This document shows, piece after piece, positions 60,201 to 64,000 of a stretch of 64,000 nt of DNA. The position numbers and the translations under genes were made by a program. Position 1 is the first letter of the stretch, and each line of letters begins with the position of its first letter. Under the pieces are notes generated by a model, which was not told the origin of the DNA, did not search any database, and saw only the letters and a program-made list of their open reading frames with translations. Source of the DNA: Holacanthus passer (taxonomy: Eukaryota > Chordata > Actinopteri > Pomacanthidae); the NCBI GenBank assembly GCA_025331565.1, contig JAFREQ010000012.1, positions 7,740,501-7,804,500 of the forward strand, given 5' to 3'.

Positions 60201-63200
60201 CTTATCGCCTCTGATTCAATTTTTTTAGCAACTTATCGCATCAGTTCTATTTAAAATGAAAACCAATGCATTCATGAATCTTCTGTGACTATTAGACTTT
60301 AAATTTAACATGTTCTCTATGATCGATGACATATCTGAAGTAAGTTGAAACAAATGTAAACCAGTGACTAACATGTTATGTGAAGTTTGTGAAAGTGTGT
60401 TATAGGATTGGTGCTTTATCAAAGAAATATCTAGCAGAGTTGAAACAAATTGATCTGTGCACTAAGTAGCTCCCATGAGAAGGATTTTTATGCTGTGTCA
60501 TGTTTTGAGCACAAGACTCTTTCTCAGACTGATGAATACAGATACAGCATCTTAAATACCCATAATGTATAGACAACCACACATGACATACCACACCTGT
60601 TGCAAAGAGCCATCTTTAAATAGTAGTAAGAAAATCCATATAGTTACGTGAAGTATGTTGACATAGAAATATTATTACATACATATTCTTGTCATAGATT
60701 TTAATCATCAGCAATAATTGCCGTCAGTCTTATATAATCATTTGTAATTGTGATGTTATGCCTTGACTCTTCCTTGTGCACTGTGGTGGAGTTGGTGATT
60801 TGTTTCTTCTCCATCTGGTCTATTCTGGGCCTCTCAGGCTTCCATACTTACTTAGTAGCCTCCAACCTCACAACAAATGAAGACGTAAGTACTTGTGCAC
60901 CTCTATATGATACAGTTGAGTTCATGATTATTAAAATAGACTTTATCCACTAAGGGACAGCTTATTTTATTTATTCACTGTGCAGATAAAGGGCTCCTGG
61001 TCAAGTAAACGGGCTGCTGAGGAGTCTGGGAACCCATACAGTTACAACAGTATTATAACCAACTGCTGTGTGACGCTATGTGGCCCCATGCCCCCAAGGT
61101 GAGTAAAGATGTCCCCATCCCATATATGACTTTGAACCCCACACCCACTGTTGTCCTTTAATATTCTTTAAGTTAACTTAGCGTCTCACTCATCACAGTC
61201 TAGAAACATTTTCCACTGTGAAAATGCCTCATGAACATTTTCCTGATAATAGCATCAGTTACGATCCATGTACAGTCCACGTTTAAGTGCATCATAACAC
61301 AATCCTCTGTTCTGTTCTCTAGTCTGATTGACAGAAGAGGTTTCCTGCCTCTTGATGAGACAGTCCCTACTGCCTCTGCCTCGGAGATAGAGCTGCCTCC
61401 ATTCGTGGCCAAGAACGACGCTCACATGGTAGGATGAACCAGCTTGTGGTCCCTATCAAGTCCTCAGTGTCCCATAGTTCCTGTGTTGTTGTTGTTAGGC
61501 TGCCCCTGTGTGCCTTCTCCACTCTGTGTGTCCACTCCTTCATCCTCCAGACTCCCAGCTTCAGTTCCTTCAGTAGAGTTGCCAACATGCAGTGCTGTGA
61601 ATCTGTGCCCAGTGTTATGAAAGTATTGTTTATGACACCAGAAAGAAGAGCATGGATTTTTAATAATGAACAGCCTATTAGGGAGTGTCTGATGGGACCG
61701 GAACAACATTACTAGGACTCATCTGATGATGTCTTGAAACTGGCATGCAATATAAAGCCAAATATCGACAGCAGAAATGATTAAGTTAGCTAATTAGCGC
61801 TGGCATTCAGCAGAAACCTCTACTGAAGAGGTCATTTATCACCATGCAGCATGCTGAAATAAAACAGTTGCGTCATTTGTTCTTGGAGCTTTAAAACAGA
61901 ATGTCTTGGAAAATGAAAAACACTTTGGGGCATCATTGAGCAGTTAAAATGCAAGAAAGTGGGCAGAGACTTTTAAGAGTTTTAACCATTTGTTAAGGTC
62001 ATTGTTCGAGTTGCTGAGTTCCCCCATCAGACTGCTGCAGATCTACTTGCTGCTGTGGACCAGTAAACACGTTAACTGTTACACCTTTTGACATTTGACC
62101 TGTTTTTATGTTTGTTTACATTTTTAAAACATTCAACTTGTTGCTCTATCTACCTCCTTGTTACTGTACTACTGGGTTTGCTTGTATGTTGTGGTGAAGG
62201 TGTATGCACACAAAGGACTTAATTACTGCTTTTTAGTAGGACATGCAAATGGTAATGGATCATATTTTGTATTTGATTTATCAGCACTTTATCACAGATC
62301 ATTTGTCACATGACTTGAATACATTTGTCACTCGTTATGGTCAACATATCAGATGTCTTGGGTATATTATTAGTTATATTGCTTTATCGTTATTTCAAAT
62401 CTACTTCTTTTTTACGTACCTAAAAAGTGCTCTTTTATTTGTTAAATAAACATTATTTTTGTATTTTGTGACGTTTGTCTTTGTTTTGAGTTTACTTTGC
62501 CTCTTCATTTTCTCATGTCTTCATGTGCATTTTTGGGAAGAGTTATATTTTCTGAGGTTATTTATATCAGGAGATATAAGTTAGTGAACAGATGAGTTTA
62601 TTTGTTATGAACCTTTGTTTCATATTCCTGTAACTTCATTGCTGGATGAAAAATCTGACACTCAGTGTTGTACTGTATCCATTCCACCCTGCTAGGAGGA
62701 GAACTGTCAGGATTTTGCTTTGTCCTGCACAGCCTGAAGGGCACTGCTGCATGTAGACGGGTTGATGGTAAGAGTAGGGTTGAACGTTAAACCAATCACA
62801 ACATCTCTTCACTTGCCACTTCACTCTGTCTGTTTTCATAATATAGTTTGTGTTTAGGTGGAATCACTGTCATAATAACATTTTTTTTTCCTAAGATTTT
62901 CTTTTTTTGCTCAAACCCAAATTCCTTTGGGGCAGATCTTGTGATTGGTGTGCAGTGATGGTGTGGATGGGTGCTCTGCCTTACTTGTGAATGCATGCTT
63001 CACTGCCATTCATTCTCTTGTCACTAACATTCCCTCACTTGCTCAGTATGGGCTGGAGCTCGTGTTTGAAGGCTGATGATCTTGTCCTCTCTGTAGTTAG
63101 AGGAGATGTTTTTTCCTGACATGTCTGGGGCCTCATTGTGCATGCATGGTGACACAAGCAAATACAAGTCTGCATAAACTGTATCTCCCCTTCTAGTTTT

Positions 63201-63822
63201 ATCAGAGGCAGGAAGAAACTCGGAAAGAAGCAGCTTCTCCACACATATTTTACCCTTGTTGCATCGTCTGCATCTAACTCACTTCTTCCATGCTTCTTGT
63301 GACAATGCTGTCATCAGGGCTATCATTGCTTTCACTGTGCTTGAGTTATAAACTAATCATGATCACATTTGCAGAATTTTCTATCCATCTTTGACCTGTT
63401 TTTACTGTTCGGCCTTTCATAACAAACTGAGGATGTGGCCCATTTTTCCCTTTTTCTTGACTTCTCTGTCTTCTCCTACACAGTGCACTCAGAGCACCAA
63501 GGATGTGCTGGAGAGGGTGGTCCACGCCTTCGACTTTCATGGCCTGTGCCCCCCTGGCACCCCAAAGACCACCCCTCTGGGCCTGGAGGTTTCCAGCACG
63601 GCTGCACCTTCCTCAGCACCTTCCCCCTCCGCTGGCTGCACACGACAGCACGGCCGCCAGCCCGTGACCACCGCCTGTCCCCCATTCAGCAGAAGCAGTA
63701 AGAGGGACTCGCTGCACTCCATCAACCCAGCCTTCCGTCTGGCTTCTCCCTCCCCGTCACTGAGCCGCGCCACCTTGATTCTCGGCGATGCACCCGACAT
63801 TGGCTTTATCCCACTTCCCTGA
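57300..63822 (+). CDS. zdhhc18: zdhhc18, DHHC palmitoyltransferase 18 (long form; short form ends at 61437)
   Basis: Coding exons: 57300-57532, 57695-57855, 58109-58258, 59418-59555, 59680-59731, 60782-60884, 60986-61098, 61323-61428, 63484-63822; 464 aa. Reading through the eighth donor instead gives ...AHMVG and a TGA at 61435-61437, a 354-aa form ending as mammalian ZDHHC18 does (MVGGHP). The start MKNCEYQQIDP matches human MKDCEYQQI. Order: RRKWEVFPGKNRFFCDGR, TM1 (about 57-77), TM2 (about 87-106), TSFTDPGILPRAT, the Cys-rich domain (KLKYCFTCKTFRPPRTSHCS), the catalytic DHHC (185-188, in [20 protein letters not shown]), TM3, TM4 (VVELVICFFSIWSILGLSGF), then TTNEDIKGSW and PPSLIDRRGF. It palmitoylates proteins such as Ras at Golgi membranes. 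Intron 5 has AT-AC (U12) ends. It is next to pigv and arid1a, as in human. Confidence 0.95.
58653..59243. mobile_element. MITE in zdhhc18 intron 3 with matching terminal inverted repeats
   Basis: The left end reads TTAAAGGATATGTTCAATTT. The right end (59221-59243) reads AAACTGTGAACCTATCCTTT then AA, whose reverse complement begins TTAAAGGATAGGTTCACAGT. The TIRs therefore match at 14 of the first 16 bases or better. Internal words GCTGTAATCATTCCTC (left) and AGGAAGAATAATTACAGC (right) are also inverted copies, so the element is largely a long imperfect palindrome. It carries an ACAC microsatellite near 58698 and has no transposase. Confidence 0.75.
59732..60781 (+). other. zdhhc18: U12-type AT-AC intron of zdhhc18
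   Basis: The exon ends CCTGCCAG and the intron begins ATATCCTTT, the exact AT-AC U12 donor consensus. No AG acceptor exists where the reading frame requires one. The intron instead ends TGTGCAC, and CCTTGAC (60761-60767) provides the branch site 15 bases before the end. Joining at these ends gives PAS|VVELVICFF, which is what the protein family requires. Length 1050, phase 2. Confidence 0.9.
60178..60239 (+). repeat. short direct tandem duplication (~31 bp x 2) within the AT-AC intron
   Basis: TCTGATTCGATTTTTTTTAG plus CAACTTATCGC is followed after one base by TCTGATTCAATTTTTTTAGC plus AACTTATCGC. The copies differ by one substitution and one T. Confidence 0.9.
61438..62450 (+). other. zdhhc18: 3'UTR of the short zdhhc18 transcript
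   Basis: About 1 kb after the read-through stop ends with AATAAA (62445-62450) and a T/GT-rich stretch (TTTTTGTATTTTGTGACGTT, then TGTCTTTGTTTTG). This supports a real transcript end before the last exon at 63484. The remaining stretch 62470-63480 shows nothing recognisable except the final TCTCCTACACAG acceptor. Confidence 0.6.
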
Positions 63823-64000
63823 GTACACCCAGTTAAAGAACAGAAGGAGTCATGGTGCACATGTCCTGCTGCACTCAACGCTGCTCTGTATCACTGGCAA
63901 TGTTTCTGGCTACAAAGACACTTTTCCTTGTGGTGGTCATGCTGTGTGTTGCCATTTGGTATCTCAAGATGTCATTCTGATGAGTTGATCAAACATTACC
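63823..64000 (+). other. zdhhc18: start of zdhhc18 long-form 3'UTR, cut by the window end
   Basis: Non-coding sequence after the TGA of the long form. No poly(A) signal is present before the window ends. Confidence 0.6.

Noticed and set aside
1..64000. CRISPR arrays, operons, phage or plasmid functions, tRNA or rRNA genes
   Set aside because: None was seen. All conserved coding sequence is in spliced vertebrate genes, and the repeats are microsatellites or transposon remnants.

Overview
The window is vertebrate nuclear DNA from a teleost fish, probably a percomorph. Genes have many short exons with GT/AG introns, their proteins match vertebrate families closely, and the introns carry short inverted-repeat elements that I recognise as typical of perch-like fishes. 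There are no bacterial features (no operons, Shine-Dalgarno sites or CRISPR).

Ten protein-coding genes are supported. From left to right they are: the 3' end of wdtc1 (+), tmem222 (+), a trophoblast-glycoprotein-like LRR gene (+), kdf1 (+), nr0b2/SHP (-), gpatch3 (+), gpn2 (+), arid1a (+, complete, 20 coding exons, 2320 aa), pigv (+) and zdhhc18 (+). Apart from the LRR gene, all belong to the block found on human chromosome 1p36.11 (ARID1A-PIGV-ZDHHC18-SFN-GPN2-GPATCH3-NR0B2-NUDC-KDF1-...-WDTC1-TMEM222). Here the order and orientation differ, and SFN, NUDC, TRNP1, TENT5B and SLC9A1 are not seen between the retained genes. The window is therefore a rearranged, compacted version of that block. 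The genes share no pathway: they cover ubiquitin ligase adaptors, a membrane protein of unknown role, Wnt-type LRR receptors, epidermal differentiation, bile-acid nuclear-receptor repression, RNA-associated GTPase/G-patch factors, BAF chromatin remodelling, GPI-anchor synthesis and protein palmitoylation.

Layout: 1-2.3 kb wdtc1 end and 3'UTR; 2.3-3.3 kb repeat-rich spacer with a tandem duplication; 3.3-8.2 kb tmem222; 8.6-10.7 kb LRR gene; 11.1-15.3 kb kdf1; 16.8-18.2 kb nr0b2 with a recognisable SHP-type promoter; 18.2-22.8 kb spacer with repeats; 22.9-26.2 kb gpatch3; 27.0-31.8 kb gpn2; 31.8-34.2 kb spacer; 34.2-50.1 kb arid1a; 50.9-53.7 kb pigv; 53.7-56.8 kb spacer with a decayed L1-type fragment; 56.9-64 kb zdhhc18.

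The most interesting observations are: (i) two minor-spliceosome (U12-type) introns, an AT-AC intron in zdhhc18 and a GT-AG intron in gpn2, each with a consensus donor and branch site; (ii) two alternative C-termini for zdhhc18, one like mammalian ZDHHC18 and one like ZDHHC14; (iii) an nr0b2 upstream region with an FXR-type IR-1, an LRH-1 half-site and a TATA box in the arrangement known from mammalian SHP; (iv) a conserved His/Cys pair in TMEM222 that resembles the LRAT/NlpC-P60 catalytic signature; (v) several MITE-type elements whose two ends can be matched by eye. Exon boundaries were set by reading splice sites and checking that phases add up; none was tested against transcripts.
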